Source: Alkalicoccobacillus murimartini (GTDB taxonomy: Bacteria > Bacillota > Bacilli > Bacillales > Bacillaceae_D). Taken from it: a stretch of DNA of 64,000 nucleotides. The notes beneath the pieces were generated by a model. The model was not told the origin of the DNA. It saw only the letters and a list, made by a program, of their open reading frames with translations, and did not search any database. The translations under genes and the position numbers were made by a program. Positions 51,434 to 62,026 of this stretch are shown in pieces (position 1 is the stretch's first letter; every line of letters begins with the position of its first letter). The DNA is taken from NCBI RefSeq assembly GCF_030813245.1, contig NZ_JAUSUA010000007.1:62001-126000 (forward strand). The letters run 5' to 3'.

Positions 51434-53761
51434 TTAATTCCTAACCAATCTATAAACGTCCTGTGATACTTCGTCTAAGAATGTAGTCATTTTACCAAGA
51501 GAAAAAATAACTAACTCATGCATTGCTCTTGTACACACAGTATAAAATAACGTGCGCTCATGTTCTTGTTTATACACATGCGTTGAGGCATCATGGACAA
51601 TGACTGCATCAAATTCAATTCCCTTTGATAAATAAGAAGGAACGATATGAAGACCACGTTCAAATTCATGTGAGTTCTTTGTTAATAGCTTTACAGGCAC
51701 CTGATCTTTAATCCGATCGTAAAGTTCTTCACTCTCTATGGCTGTTTTTGTAATAATTGCGATGGATAAATGCCCTACTTCTTTTAAGCGCAAGGCTTCT
51801 TGAATGATCTGTTGGTCAAGCTCCTGCTCATGGTCCACAGAAACGACTAACGGTTGGTCACCCTTCCGATTGAACGCCTCAATTCGATCACCATCTGTAA
51901 TAATCTGCTTTGTTAGGTCAACAATTTGTTTTGTTGAGCGGTAACTCTTATTTAACGTCATAACTTGGTGCTGCTTATCAGTATGCAAACTCTCATCAAG
52001 CATGGTCATCTGATGTTGGGACTGAGCATAAACCGCTTGATTCACATCACCAAGAATCGTCATGTTTGCAGCTGGATAGATTAGTTTTAGGTATTCAAAT
52101 TGAAAAGGTGAATAATCCTGTGCCTCATCAATAAACACATGCTGAATGACATGATTTGCTTTCACTCCACCAAGGCGGTCTTTTAAATATAAGTATGGGG
52201 TGACATCCTCGAAAAGCATCTTTTTCTCATCAAGCTGTTCAAGTGTTCGCTCACAAATTTCGTTCCAATCAGTGGGTACACTAGAATGCGATTGTTTAAA
52301 TACGTTCTTAAATAATCGATCCACATGAATAAAATTCATCTTTTTCACAGCATTTTTCAACGGCTTAAATTGTTTAGCGACTAGTTTCTCAGCGAGCTTC
52401 TGCCGTTCGTACTTTGCTTCATCGAAAGTATCTTCTTCTAACCCACGTTCAACCTGATACTCTTTCTGAACTTCTTGGTAAGCGTCCACACCAAGTAACT
52501 CGATTTCATCTTCAACCCAGCCATTACTTCGCTCCAGCTTTTCCAATCGAGTAAGTTTGATGAGTAACCATTCAGCCGTTAGCTTCATTCGGTTATTAAG
52601 AGGAATCGTTCGATCTAACGAATAGAAGTATGCACTAATTCGCGAAGCCTCGATGAGAATCTCTCCTCTAAACCGAACTTGTTTGAATAAAAGCCCCTCA
52701 TTAGACAATCGTTCTAAATAATCATCAATCATCTTTTTGAATGCTAGGCTTGATTTGTATCGAATGCCAGAAACTTCACTCTCATACTGAGGCCCCTCTG
52801 CAAGAGTTAATAGCTTTTCGGTCTGCATGAAAGCATCTTCTATCTCGTATGTAGTCCCCAACCTTTTGGATATATACTGAAGAAACGTTGTCTGCTCCAT
52901 GTTATCCTCACCTAGTTCTGGAAGAACCTTTGCTACATAACTGTTAAAAAGCGGATTGGGTGAGAATAGCATCATGTTTTTAGCTGAAAGAGTATCTATG
53001 TGACGATACAGTAAATAAGCAGCTCTTTGAAGGGCTGCAGAGGTTTTGCCACTGCCTGCTGCACCTTGCACTACGAGGTAACGACTGGATTCGTCTCGGA
53101 TCAGTTGATTCTGCTCACTTTGAATGGTCGCTACAATGCTTTTCATTTGTGAATTGGCTTCATTGCCTAAAACTTCTTTAAGCAAATCATCACCAATCGT
53201 CAAACCTGTGTCAAACATACTTTTAATCTGACCAGACTGAATAATAAATTGACGTTTTTTTGTCATCTCCCCTTCGGTTGTACCCTCTGGAGAGGTGTAA
53301 TACGCTTCCCCTGGTGCAAAGTCATAATACAAACTAGAAATAGGAGCGCGCCAATCATGGATTAAAAAATCCTTTTGTTCTTCGTCTAATAAAGATGAGA
53401 TTCCTAGGTAGATGGATTGGACTTCATCTTGACCCTCTTCCCGGAAATCAATACGTCCGAAATAAGGCGATCCTTTTAACCGTTCTAATGTATGGATTGT
53501 CTTATCCATTTGACCATGAGTTCGCTCGCGTTCTCCTAATAATTCAGATTGCTGCTTGATACTGGAGATGCTTTCCGCAGCATCTTCAGGGTTATCCATA
53601 TTAACCGTCACATCTTCCCAAAACGTTTTGCGAAGTTGGATGATTTCTGACTTTGTTTTTTGGTCATGCTTCGTGAGTGCGTCTATTTCTTTTCCAACAT
53701 GCGATCTAATATGATTAACTCTTTGTTGCTCTGCTTCTTTTGAATCAAGGTTCTGACTCAT
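51434..53761 (-). CDS. helD: RNA polymerase recycling helicase HelD
   Basis: A 775-residue UvrD/Rep-like superfamily 1 ATPase. In B. subtilis HelD binds RNA polymerase and releases it from stalled complexes. An N-terminal coiled coil (EKQRVNHIRSHV-type arm, first about 100 residues) inserts into the secondary channel. The Walker A motif VQGAAGSGKTSAALQRAAYL is near residue 230 and Walker B VFIDEAQDYSPFQFEYL near 545. The C-terminal VCTRAMHELVIFSLG is motif VI. The ATG follows AAGGAGCGTGAGTGA. Confidence 0.93.
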   Translation of the reverse strand: MSQNLDSKEAEQQRVNHIRSHVGKEIDALTKHDQKTKSEIIQLRKTFWEDVTVNMDNPEDAAESISSIKQQSELLGERERTHGQMDKTIHTLERLKGSPYFGRIDFREEGQDEVQSIYLGISSLLDEEQKDFLIHDWRAPISSLYYDFAPGEAYYTSPEGTTEGEMTKKRQFIIQSGQIKSMFDTGLTIGDDLLKEVLGNEANSQMKSIVATIQSEQNQLIRDESSRYLVVQGAAGSGKTSAALQRAAYLLYRHIDTLSAKNMMLFSPNPLFNSYVAKVLPELGEDNMEQTTFLQYISKRLGTTYEIEDAFMQTEKLLTLAEGPQYESEVSGIRYKSSLAFKKMIDDYLERLSNEGLLFKQVRFRGEILIEASRISAYFYSLDRTIPLNNRMKLTAEWLLIKLTRLEKLERSNGWVEDEIELLGVDAYQEVQKEYQVERGLEEDTFDEAKYERQKLAEKLVAKQFKPLKNAVKKMNFIHVDRLFKNVFKQSHSSVPTDWNEICERTLEQLDEKKMLFEDVTPYLYLKDRLGGVKANHVIQHVFIDEAQDYSPFQFEYLKLIYPAANMTILGDVNQAVYAQSQHQMTMLDESLHTDKQHQVMTLNKSYRSTKQIVDLTKQIITDGDRIEAFNRKGDQPLVVSVDHEQELDQQIIQEALRLKEVGHLSIAIITKTAIESEELYDRIKDQVPVKLLTKNSHEFERGLHIVPSYLSKGIEFDAVIVHDASTHVYKQEHERTLFYTVCTRAMHELVIFSLGKMTTFLDEVSQDVYRLVRN

Positions 53762-53909
53762 TCACTCACGCTCCTTAAAAAGTTACTTGACATGATTAAT
53801 ATACTTTGATAAGCTATAGTAGAGATAAAATTGTTTGTTTTCACTTGAAGTCTCCATATTATATCGTACCATGCAGACGTTGCAGCGGCAAGGTCTTTTT
53901 TATATTTTA

Positions 53910-53941
53910 GATCCCTCTGACTTTTTGTTAGAGGGATCTTC
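53910..53941. terminator. Terminator after lipM
   Basis: AGATCCCTCT and AGAGGGATCT form a perfect 10-bp stem with an 11-base loop, just beyond the lipM stop. Confidence 0.85.
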
Positions 53942-53948
53942 TTTTTGT

Positions 53949-54788
53949 TTACTTACGATAGTTCCATTCATCTGTCCCATATCTTCTTTCAATAATCGCT
54001 TCAACTTCCTGTTCTTCTTCATCGGTTAACGTGTACGGTTCCAGTTTAATTGATAATCCTCTTTCGAATCCAAGCTTAAACACTTGGCTTGCTTCATAAA
54101 CTGACATGGGTATTTCTCTAAGTTCATTAATAGACACAGCTTTATTTTTAAAATTACGTTGCATTCGTTCACGGATTCGATCACTTGAGTATCGGAACAA
54201 ATCAAATAGCTTATCTTCATCTAAATTGAGAATAATGGAACCATGCTGAAGGATGACGCCCTTTTGTCTTGTTTGGGCACTCCCTGCCACCTTACGCCCT
54301 TCCACCACAAGTTCATACCAAGAAGGCGCATCAAAACAAACAGCAGAGCGCGGATTCTTTAATGCCTGCTTATCAGTATCCGTTGCAGGAATGGAAAAGT
54401 ACGCCTCCATCCCCGCTTCCTTAAACCCTTCAAGCAGTCCTTCCGATATCACTCGATAGGCTTCCGTTACAGACGCTGGCATGTTAGGATGAGACTCAGA
54501 AACGATGACGCTGTATGTAAGCTCCTGATCGTGCAATACTCCACGACCTCCAGTTGGCCTTCTAACAAAGCCTAGTCCGTGCCGCTTAACTGCATCCATA
54601 TTAATTTCTTTTTCTACTTTTTGAAAGTATCCAATTGAAAGCGTAGCTGGATTCCAGCCATAAAAACGTATAGTCGGTGGAATCTTGCCTTTACTATGCC
54701 AATTTAGTAGGGCTTCGTCCAATGCCATATTATATTCTGGAGTTCTCTTTTTAGAGTCAATAAATCTCCATACTTCAGTTTTCGCCAT
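53949..54788 (-). CDS. lipM: Octanoyltransferase LipM
   Basis: A 279-residue protein of the BPL/LplA/LipB superfamily, which moves octanoyl from acyl carrier protein to GcvH in lipoate synthesis. It has [10 protein letters not shown] near residue 22, the acyl-binding [20 protein letters not shown] near 78, the catalytic Cys of [13 protein letters not shown] near 150 and the Lys of [14 protein letters not shown] near 164. The ATG at 54788 follows AAAGGGGAAAAGCAG. Proximity to the glycine cleavage genes fits GcvH as its substrate. Confidence 0.93.
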   Translation of the reverse strand: MAKTEVWRFIDSKKRTPEYNMALDEALLNWHSKGKIPPTIRFYGWNPATLSIGYFQKVEKEINMDAVKRHGLGFVRRPTGGRGVLHDQELTYSVIVSESHPNMPASVTEAYRVISEGLLEGFKEAGMEAYFSIPATDTDKQALKNPRSAVCFDAPSWYELVVEGRKVAGSAQTRQKGVILQHGSIILNLDEDKLFDLFRYSSDRIRERMQRNFKNKAVSINELREIPMSVYEASQVFKLGFERGLSIKLEPYTLTDEEEQEVEAIIERRYGTDEWNYRK

Positions 54789-54935
54789 CTGCTTTTCCCC
54801 TTTCATACACCTGTTATTGTAACAAAATAGAAATCATTCAGCCAAGTCACAACTGAACACGTTGCCAAATAGTCGCTAGACCTTTATAATTCAAATAGAA
54901 AAGTTATTTAGTTGAAGGAGTGTGCACCACCAGTT

Positions 54936-55322
54936 ATGGATATTATGCAGTATATTATCATTGCGGTTTTATTCGCATTAATTGTGTTTTTGCTAGTTAG
55001 ACGATTCTACACACCTAAGTATATTAACAATTTAAGCCAAGAAGAATTTATTAAAGGGTATCGCAAAGCCCAACTTATTGATGTTAGAGAGCCGCGCGAA
55101 TACGATGGTGGTCATATTCTTGGAGCCAGAAATATTCCGATGTCTCAAATCCGTCAACGTATTAATGAATTCCGGAAAGATCAGCCGATATATCTTTATT
55201 GTCAAAGTGGTGCCAGAAGCCGTCAAGCGGCCAGTATTATCCGCAAAAAACGTGGCGCAACGGAGATCTATCAGTTAAAATCCGGCTTTCGTAAGTGGAC
55301 AGGCAAGATTAAAAAGAAATAA
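54936..55322 (+). CDS. yqhL: Rhodanese-like protein YqhL
   Basis: A 128-residue protein: an N-terminal membrane helix (YIIIAVLFALIVFLLVRRF) followed by a single rhodanese domain. The active-site loop has the catalytic Cys in IYLYCQSGARSRQAA near residue 87. DVREPREYDGGHILGARNIP is the family's first signature. It probably transfers sulfane sulfur at the inner face of the membrane. An in-frame ATG at 54912 contains the AAGGAG site itself, so the start at 54936 is preferred. Confidence 0.9.
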   Translation: MDIMQYIIIAVLFALIVFLLVRRFYTPKYINNLSQEEFIKGYRKAQLIDVREPREYDGGHILGARNIPMSQIRQRINEFRKDQPIYLYCQSGARSRQAASIIRKKRGATEIYQLKSGFRKWTGKIKKK

Positions 55323-55341
55323 GCTCATGCCTTTGATGACA

Positions 55342-55371
55342 ACTCCTCCACTTATTGTGGGGGAGTTTTTT
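55342..55371 (+). terminator. Terminator after yqhL
   Basis: AACTCCTCCAC and GTGGGGGAGTT form a stem followed by TTTTTT. Confidence 0.82.
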
Positions 55372-55460
55372 AGTCCTCGACTAACTAGTGGCTTGCGATA
55401 ATTGACATCTCATTGTACAGTAACGGTAAAACAACGGCCTCTTGGAAAGGTTTGAAGAAC

Positions 55461-56162
55461 ATGACAGACGAGAGAAAAATTCTAATCGTTGAAGACGAGG
55501 AAAAAATCGCCCGTATCTTAAAGCTAGAACTAGAATATGAGGGGTATCAAACAGAGAGCGTGCACGAAGGAATAAAAGCGTGGGAGCTCTTACAAAATCA
55601 ATCATGGGCGTTAATTATTTTAGATGTGATGCTACCTGGATTAAGCGGAATGGAAGTATTACGTCGAATGCGAGATCGAGGAGATCTTACCCCTGTTATT
55701 ATGCTAACTGCTAGAGATACAGTTGTAGACAAGGTATCTGGCTTGGATCAAGGGGCTAATGATTATGTAACCAAACCTTTTGAAATTGAAGAGCTACTGG
55801 CAAGAATTCGAGCAAATGTAAGACAAAACACGTTATCTAAACCAGAAGATAACAGCCTACTCCTTCAATCAGGTGATTTAGAAGTTCATACCGCTTCAAG
55901 GGAAGTGAAAAGATCAGGGAAAGAGATCACCCTTACTGCTCGCGAATATGATTTATTAGTTTTCCTACTTCATCATCCCAACCAGGTTTTGACACGTGAT
56001 CAGCTTCTTCAGCAGGTCTGGGGATTTGATTATGTTGGAGAGACAAACATAGTCGATGTCTATATTCGATATCTGCGCCAAAAGATGGACAAAGACTACG
56101 ATGTCAAACTACTCCACACAGTCCGTGGCGCTGGATATATGCTGAAAGTACGCAACTCATGA
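55461..56162 (+). CDS. OmpR-family response regulator (YkoG-like)
   Basis: A 233-residue regulator. The receiver domain has the acidic pocket in VEDEEK, phosphorylated Asp55 in IILDVMLPG, and Lys in VTKPFEIEELL near residue 105. The winged-helix domain (about 135-233) has LTAREYDLLVFLLHHPNQVL and ETNIVDVYIRYLRQKMD. The ATG at 55461 follows GGAAAGGTTTGAAGAAC. It overlaps the sensor kinase gene by four bases. The order regulator-kinase-PepSY protein resembles ykoG-ykoH-ykoI of B. subtilis. Confidence 0.94.
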   Translation: MTDERKILIVEDEEKIARILKLELEYEGYQTESVHEGIKAWELLQNQSWALIILDVMLPGLSGMEVLRRMRDRGDLTPVIMLTARDTVVDKVSGLDQGANDYVTKPFEIEELLARIRANVRQNTLSKPEDNSLLLQSGDLEVHTASREVKRSGKEITLTAREYDLLVFLLHHPNQVLTRDQLLQQVWGFDYVGETNIVDVYIRYLRQKMDKDYDVKLLHTVRGAGYMLKVRNS

Positions 56163-57508
56163 AACTTAATCGAAGAATCATTTTGTTTTCTACAGCATGG
56201 CTGTTTATCGTGCTAGTGATTGTAAATAGTGCAGTCTATATCTTCTTCAAACAATTCATGGAGAATTCTGAGATAAACCAAATTGAAGAGCAGGGCCAAG
56301 CTGTCATCGAAACAATTGGTGATAGCCCTAACCCTAGTCAATTAGTAGATAACTATCTAATTGGAGAAGGAATGCTACGAGTGGTCCGTCCAGATGGCTC
56401 GACTGAAAAAGCTCTTGCAGAGAATCCAATTTTTACTCAGATCCCCCCAGCTTATACACAAAGGTTGGATTCAGAAATTGTTACGCACAATAACATGGAA
56501 TATGCAATCTCACGGCATCCTCTAATCTGGGATGATGGAACGGTCATGACACTTGAAAGAGTTGAATCAATCGAACATTATACAAATGCGCTGCAGCTCC
56601 TTCAAAGAGTTTTAATAACTGCTTCTATTTTAGTCTTGATTCCTTCCTTTATTGCAGCACAGTTGCTTAGCCGATTTATTTTAACACCTATCCGGACTCT
56701 TATTGGGACGATGCAAGAAATCAGGCAAAAAGGTGCATTCAAGAAAATAGAAGTCCCTTCTAAACAAACCGATGAGTTAGCTCAAATGAGCGTGACCTTT
56801 AATCATATGATTGACTTGCTACAACGGAATTTCGAGCAACAACAACAGTTTGTTTCAGATGCTTCACACGAATTAAAAACACCATTAACCGTCATTGAAA
56901 GTTATGCACGTTTATTAAAACGCTGGGGTATGAAAGACCCCGCTATTTTAGATGAAGCCGTTGAAGCCATTTATTCTGAGGCGCTAAGAATGCGTGGAAT
57001 GACCCAGCAAATGCTGGATCTAGCAAATGGGGAAACAGAGACACAGCAGCCAATGACAAAAGTAAACCTTACAGATATTGTTCAAGAAACAGCAGAGAAA
57101 ATTGGTCACTCGTTCAAACGAGAAATTAAAGTCACATCCTCCGAGACTGTTATGGCTCTCGGTCATGAAGACAAATATAAGCAGCTCCTTTTTATCCTAC
57201 TAGAAAACGGGATCAAATATAGTAAGGAACCACTCGCCCTTCGAATCTATAGAAAAGTGGATGAAGCAATCATTGAAGTATCTGATTCTGGGATTGGTAT
57301 TCCTGAGCATACTCAATCAAAAATATTCGAACGCTTTTATCGAGTTGCCGAAGATCGTAATCGTCATTCCGGTGGATCTGGATTAGGACTATCTATTGCA
57401 CAAAAAATTGTAGAAGAATATGATGGAACCATTCACGTTAAAAGCAAAGAAGGTTTAGGTTCTACATTTATCATTAGCCTTCCACTTCATCAATCAAAGG
57501 AGGAGTAA
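56159..57508 (+). CDS. Sensor histidine kinase (YkoH-like)
   Basis: A 449-residue membrane kinase: helix near residues 8-30, extracellular sensor region to about 155, second helix (LITASILVLIPSFIAAQLLS), HAMP linker, then HisKA with the phosphorylated His237 in SDASHELKTPLTVIE. The ATPase domain has the N box LLENGIKYS, G1 DSGIGIPE and G2 GGSGLGLSI. It is translationally coupled to the regulator. The signal is not known; the PepSY proteins downstream may modulate it or be its targets. Confidence 0.94.
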   Translation: MKLNRRIILFSTAWLFIVLVIVNSAVYIFFKQFMENSEINQIEEQGQAVIETIGDSPNPSQLVDNYLIGEGMLRVVRPDGSTEKALAENPIFTQIPPAYTQRLDSEIVTHNNMEYAISRHPLIWDDGTVMTLERVESIEHYTNALQLLQRVLITASILVLIPSFIAAQLLSRFILTPIRTLIGTMQEIRQKGAFKKIEVPSKQTDELAQMSVTFNHMIDLLQRNFEQQQQFVSDASHELKTPLTVIESYARLLKRWGMKDPAILDEAVEAIYSEALRMRGMTQQMLDLANGETETQQPMTKVNLTDIVQETAEKIGHSFKREIKVTSSETVMALGHEDKYKQLLFILLENGIKYSKEPLALRIYRKVDEAIIEVSDSGIGIPEHTQSKIFERFYRVAEDRNRHSGGSGLGLSIAQKIVEEYDGTIHVKSKEGLGSTFIISLPLHQSKEE

Positions 57509-57510
57509 GT

Positions 57511-58233
57511 ATGATCAGAACACCATTACGTATAATTTTGCTCATCACTTCTCTTATCCTTGTTGCTGGAGTTGTGGTCTTTTTCTTTCTCCGACCTACC
57601 GATCCGTCTATTAGCTTAGATGATGTGAGGGAAATGATTGTCACTCAGTATGGAAATGAACCAACAGAGATTCGTTACGTAGACGGTGTTTACTATGCAT
57701 CGATTCAGCGTGATGATGGATTATATGAGATTGAAATTAGTGAAGAAACGGGGACCATCCTCTCTCTTGTTCCTATAGAAGAAGATGAGAATGAACCTAC
57801 CCCTGATGACTCAACAGAGACAACAGAGCAACTAACAAAAAATGATGCAAAACAAAGAATAACCGAACTGATTCCTCAGGATGCCGACATTAAAAACCTT
57901 ATGCTTGTTAATGGGTCTCCTCCCGTTTGGAAGGCAGAGATCGAAGCCGATCAAGGGGATGGAGAAATTGAGATCCATGCGGAATCCGGAGATGAGCTGT
58001 CCAATACACTACCAGCCCCAGATGATTCACCTGAACAATCTACTTATATTACTGAAGAAAGAGCCATTGACATTGCACTCAATGAAGTAAATGGTGTTGT
58101 TGATGATGTAGACTTCGAAGATTTTAACGGTCGCAAGGTGTATGAGGTCGAAGTTGAAATCACAGAAACAGATGAAGATGTAACGGTGATCATCGACGCT
58201 ATCACAGGACAAATTATTCAATTCGAATATTAA
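57511..58233 (+). CDS. Membrane-anchored protein with PepSY-type domains
   Basis: A 240-residue protein with one N-terminal membrane helix (IILLITSLILVAGVVVFFFL). The rest is extracellular and acidic. Three PepSY-like units are visible: about 38-85 (SLDDVREMIVTQYG), 112-160 (TKNDAKQRITELIPQ), and 180-240 (ITEERAIDIALNEVNG... ITGQIIQFEY). PepSY domains are proposed to bind and inhibit peptidases. It follows the kinase gene by two bases, after AAAGGAGGAG. Confidence 0.85.
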   Translation: MIRTPLRIILLITSLILVAGVVVFFFLRPTDPSISLDDVREMIVTQYGNEPTEIRYVDGVYYASIQRDDGLYEIEISEETGTILSLVPIEEDENEPTPDDSTETTEQLTKNDAKQRITELIPQDADIKNLMLVNGSPPVWKAEIEADQGDGEIEIHAESGDELSNTLPAPDDSPEQSTYITEERAIDIALNEVNGVVDDVDFEDFNGRKVYEVEVEITETDEDVTVIIDAITGQIIQFEY

Positions 58234-58238
58234 TCATT

Positions 58239-58294
58239 TTCTCATCAAATTCTCATTTTATATTCAGCGTCCTTTCATTTTGGCTCGATATACT
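58239..58294 (+). promoter_or_regulatory. Candidate activator-dependent promoter of the second PepSY gene
   Basis: TTCTCAT at 58239, TTCTCAT at 58250 and TATTCAG at 58261 are spaced by exactly 11 bp, the usual spacing for tandem OmpR-family sites. A good -10 (TATACT, 58289-58294) lies downstream with no recognisable -35. This layout fits activation by the upstream response regulator. Confidence 0.55.
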
Positions 58295-58338
58295 GTGGTT
58301 AGAGTTAAAAAAACAACAAACGAAAGGATGATTTGAAA

Positions 58339-59091
58339 ATGAAAAAGCCACTTGTACTAACATTAGCAGGAGTATTAGCCATCGGAGGAACATCAGCTGC
58401 CTTAGCATCAACAGGAGGTAGCAATCAAGTCGCAACAGAGCCAGTGTTGACTCTTCAAAGTTCAAATAGTCCAATTACTGAGCAGGATGCAAAAAAAATA
58501 GCTGAAGATTTTATTGGCGGTAAAGTGACTGATATTGAAAAAGATACAGATGATGGTGTGGTTTACTATGAAGTGGAAGTTGACTTAAATGGAGAAGATT
58601 ACGATCTAGATATTTTAGAGGAGAATGGACAAATCATAGATGCTGATGGGAACTTGCTTCGAACAGATGCATCATCCTCAGCCGCTATTTCACAAGAAGA
58701 TGCTGAAGCCGCAGCTAAAGAAGCCGTGAGCATGGACACAGTAATCAAAACAGATCTAGAAATCGAGAATGGACAATATGTTTATGAAGTAGAATTCAAT
58801 GTAAATGGTGACGGTGAAGACGTTAAGGTAAATGGGGAAACTGGAGAAATCATTTCAATTGATGATGATTTTAATCTTGTAGTTCAGCAAGATGGTGAGC
58901 TCATCTCAGCCGAGGAAGCCAAAGCTATTGCAATCAAAGAAGTAGGCGATCAATCTAACGTAACAGAGATTGACTTAGATACTGATGATGGTCTCTCCAT
59001 TTATGAATTAGAGTTAAACGTTAACGGCGTGGAGTATGATGTCGATATCAACGCTGTCACTAAAGAAGTCATTAAAGTAGAAAAAGATTAA
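58339..59091 (+). CDS. Secreted protein with three PepSY domains
   Basis: About 250 residues. A signal peptide (KKPLVLTLAGVLAIGGTSAA, cleavage probably after ALA) is followed by three PepSY units of about 65 residues: SPITEQDAKKIAEDFIGG, AAISQEDAEAAAKEAVS and ISAEEAKAIAIKEVGDQ, each ending with a variant of YEVEVDLNGE and TGEIISI. It is very acidic. The ATG at 58339 follows AAAGGATGATTTGAAA. It has its own promoter and terminator and is a likely target of the upstream two-component system. Confidence 0.85.
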   Translation: MKKPLVLTLAGVLAIGGTSAALASTGGSNQVATEPVLTLQSSNSPITEQDAKKIAEDFIGGKVTDIEKDTDDGVVYYEVEVDLNGEDYDLDILEENGQIIDADGNLLRTDASSSAAISQEDAEAAAKEAVSMDTVIKTDLEIENGQYVYEVEFNVNGDGEDVKVNGETGEIISIDDDFNLVVQQDGELISAEEAKAIAIKEVGDQSNVTEIDLDTDDGLSIYELELNVNGVEYDVDINAVTKEVIKVEKD

Positions 59092-59104
59092 TTTGTTTCT
59101 TATA

Positions 59105-59130
59105 GAGTCCGCTTCCGCGGGCTTTTTTTC
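59105..59130 (+). terminator. Terminator after the secreted PepSY gene
   Basis: AGTCCGC and GCGGGCT form a GC-rich hairpin followed by TTTTTTT. Confidence 0.82.
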
Positions 59131-59162
59131 TTTCATCCAACATGACTTCACTGTAAAAATCA

Positions 59163-59194
59163 TAAAAAACAAGGAAGGTCCCCCTCCCTTGTTT
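59163..59194 (-). terminator. Terminator of the glycine cleavage operon
   Basis: AAACAAGGAAGG and CCTCCCTTGTTT form a stem followed on the minus strand by a T-run, 13 bases beyond the gcvPB stop. Confidence 0.84.
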
Positions 59195-59206
59195 CATCAT
59201 CAAACA

Positions 59207-60670
59207 TTATTCAGCTTTTTGGTATCTCAAGACCGGCTTACGCGCAGCAAGCGTTTCGTCTAAGCGACCAATCACTGTGTGGTGAGGAGCTTCCTGTACG
59301 ATCTCTGGATTCTCTTCTGCCTCTTTCGCAATCTGAATCATCGCCTCAATAAACTCATCCAAGGTTTCTTTCGATTCTGTTTCTGTTGGTTCAATCATCA
59401 TACATTCCTCAACATTTAACGGGAAGTAGATGGTTGGTGGATGGTAGCCAAAATCAAGCAGGCGTTTGGCTATATCTAACGTACGAACACCAAGCTTCTT
59501 CTGACGTTTGCCTGAGAGAACAAATTCATGCTTACAATGTTGCGTGTAAGGCAGATCATAATGAGGAGCCAAACGACGCATCATATAGTTTGCATTTAAC
59601 ACGGCAAATTCCGAAACCTGGCGTAGCCCTTCTGGTCCCATCGTGCGAATATACGTGTAGGCCCGCACATTAATTCCGTAGTTTCCATAATAAGGTTTGA
59701 CGCGACCAATTGATTTTGGACGATTATAATCAAAGTCGTACCCTTCTGCCGTTTTCACCAAAATCGGCTTTGGCAAGAAATCGATCAGGTCCTTTTTCAC
59801 TCCTACTGGACCAGATCCAGGTCCACCACCACCGTGTGGTCCGGTAAATGTTTTGTGCAAATTCAAGTGAACGACATCGAAGCCCATATCTCCTGGTCTT
59901 GCAATCCCAAGAATGGCGTTTGAGTTTGCTCCATCATAATACAGCTTTCCGCCAGCCTTATGAATGATAGAAGCCATTTCAATAATATAACTCTCAAATA
60001 GTCCAAGTGTATTCGGGTTAGTAAGCATTAATGCTGCTGTTTCCTCACTAACAACCTCACGTAAATGTTCAAGATCCACAAGACCATGCTCATCGGTACG
60101 CACTGTTACAGATTCAAAGCCTGCAACTGTTGCTGATGCTGGATTGGTTCCGTGTGCTGAATCAGGAACAATGACCTTTGTTCGTTTAGAATCGCCTCTC
60201 GCTTCATGGTACGCACGGATCATCATTAGACCCGTCCACTCACCATGTGCTCCGGCTGCAGGTTGAAGAGTTACTTCATCCATTCCGGTAATTTCCGCAA
60301 GAGAGGTCTGAAGATTATGCAGCAATTCAAGTGATCCCTGAACTTGTTCTACAGGCTGATATGGATGGACATTGGCCAGTCCATCTATACGAGCAACATC
60401 TTCATTAATTTTAGGATTATATTTCATTGTGCATGATCCTAATGGATAAAATCCTGAATCTACACCATGGTTTCGCTTCGATAAAGCTGTGTAATGACGC
60501 ATAATTTGCAGCTCTGATACTTCAGGAAGCTCTGGCTCGACTGCACGAACATATTCATCTGGAAGTAATGAATGGATGTCCTGCTCCGGAATATCAAGAT
60601 CAGGCAAGCTATGTCCAACTCGTCCAGGTTTGCTTAATTCAAAAATCAATGCTTGATTATCTGTGCTCAT
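59207..60670 (-). CDS. gcvPB: Glycine dehydrogenase (decarboxylating) subunit 2
   Basis: A 487-residue PLP-binding subunit of the glycine cleavage P-protein, which decarboxylates glycine and passes aminomethyl to lipoyl-GcvH. The PLP lysine is in [20 protein letters not shown] near residue 273. Other family markers are [13 protein letters not shown] and [14 protein letters not shown]. The start overlaps gcvPA by four bases. Confidence 0.97.
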   Translation of the reverse strand: MSTDNQALIFELSKPGRVGHSLPDLDIPEQDIHSLLPDEYVRAVEPELPEVSELQIMRHYTALSKRNHGVDSGFYPLGSCTMKYNPKINEDVARIDGLANVHPYQPVEQVQGSLELLHNLQTSLAEITGMDEVTLQPAAGAHGEWTGLMMIRAYHEARGDSKRTKVIVPDSAHGTNPASATVAGFESVTVRTDEHGLVDLEHLREVVSEETAALMLTNPNTLGLFESYIIEMASIIHKAGGKLYYDGANSNAILGIARPGDMGFDVVHLNLHKTFTGPHGGGGPGSGPVGVKKDLIDFLPKPILVKTAEGYDFDYNRPKSIGRVKPYYGNYGINVRAYTYIRTMGPEGLRQVSEFAVLNANYMMRRLAPHYDLPYTQHCKHEFVLSGKRQKKLGVRTLDIAKRLLDFGYHPPTIYFPLNVEECMMIEPTETESKETLDEFIEAMIQIAKEAEENPEIVQEAPHHTVIGRLDETLAARKPVLRYQKAE

Positions 60671-62010
60671 TGTAATGCCCCCAATTCAATCGCAAATGCA
60701 TCCAACTCTTCCTTCGTACGAACTTCTGTGACACAAATCAACATTTGTCCTGATAATGCTTCATCTTCTTGCTCTAGCTCATACCCACCAATAAACCCTT
60801 TTTCAAGAAGCTTTTCGTTCACGACCTTCACTGGCTGATTCAGCTTAATGACAAACTCGTTAAACGTTGGCTTTTCACTTACTAGCTTAATCCCTTGCTC
60901 TTGCAACTTTGTTTTTAGATATGCGGCTTTTTGGATGTTCTGATAAGCCATATCCTTCACGCCTTTTTTGCCAATAGCCGTCATAGCAACAGAGGCTGCT
61001 AGGGCATTTAATGCTTGGTTTGAGCAAATATTTGATGTCGCTTTATCACGACGGATATGTTGTTCACGTGCTTGCAAGGTTAAAACGAATCCGCGTTGCC
61101 CTTGGTCATCAACAGTCTGACCTACCAAACGACCAGGTACTTTACGCATTAACTTTTTCGTTGTTGCAAAATATCCACAATGAGGACCGCCATATTGCAT
61201 GGAAATACCAAATGGCTGTGCATCTCCAACCACAATATCCGCTCCGAATTCACCTGGTGACTTAAGCAAACCTAAAGCAAGTGGATTACTAGAAACAGCA
61301 AGTAACGCTTTCCCTTGATGTGTAATCTCTTCAATTTCTGCTAACGGTTCGATATGCCCAAAGAAGTTAGGATATTGAACAAGAACACATGCCGTATCAT
61401 CGGTGTAGTGCTCTCTAATCTTCTCAACATCGGTCACACCGTCTTTTGTATCAATTTCAATAACATTCAGACTCTGACCGTATGCATTTGTTTTTAGAAC
61501 AGCTCGTGCTTCTGGGTGAACTGCTTTGGAAACTAGAATTGTTTTCTTTTTTGTATGTCCACAACTCATCATAGCCGCCTCAGCTAACGCAGTTGGACCA
61601 TCATACATAGAAGAGTTTGCTAAGTCCATCCCCGTTAATTCGCAGATCATACTTTGGAATTCAAAGATTGCTTGAAGCTCGCCTTGAGAAATCTCTGGCT
61701 GATAAGGAGTATAAGCTGTGTAAAATTCTGAACGTGAGATCACGTGATTAACAATCGACGGAATGTAATGATCATACACACCTGCACCTAAAAAAGAAGG
61801 AGTGCTTTTTACAGACACGTTTTTCGCTGCTAGACCTTGAAAAAACTTAATGAGTTCAGGCTCTTTTAATGCTTTTTCAATATCAAGCTGTCCCTTAAAG
61901 CGAATTTCCTTTGGAATATCAGCAAACAACTCTTCAATCGAATCAACACCAATTGCTTCAAGCATCTCTCGGCTATCGGTTTCTGTCATTGGTAAATAAC
62001 GATTATTCAT
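60667..62010 (-). CDS. gcvPA: Glycine dehydrogenase (decarboxylating) subunit 1
   Basis: A 447-residue subunit that pairs with GcvPB. It begins [20 protein letters not shown]. Family segments include [40 protein letters not shown] and [12 protein letters not shown]. The ATG at 62010 follows GGGAGGAATTGTTGATT. Confidence 0.97.
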   Translation of the reverse strand: MNNRYLPMTETDSREMLEAIGVDSIEELFADIPKEIRFKGQLDIEKALKEPELIKFFQGLAAKNVSVKSTPSFLGAGVYDHYIPSIVNHVISRSEFYTAYTPYQPEISQGELQAIFEFQSMICELTGMDLANSSMYDGPTALAEAAMMSCGHTKKKTILVSKAVHPEARAVLKTNAYGQSLNVIEIDTKDGVTDVEKIREHYTDDTACVLVQYPNFFGHIEPLAEIEEITHQGKALLAVSSNPLALGLLKSPGEFGADIVVGDAQPFGISMQYGGPHCGYFATTKKLMRKVPGRLVGQTVDDQGQRGFVLTLQAREQHIRRDKATSNICSNQALNALAASVAMTAIGKKGVKDMAYQNIQKAAYLKTKLQEQGIKLVSEKPTFNEFVIKLNQPVKVVNEKLLEKGFIGGYELEQEDEALSGQMLICVTEVRTKEELDAFAIELGALQ

Positions 62011-62026
62011 AATCAACAATTCCTCC

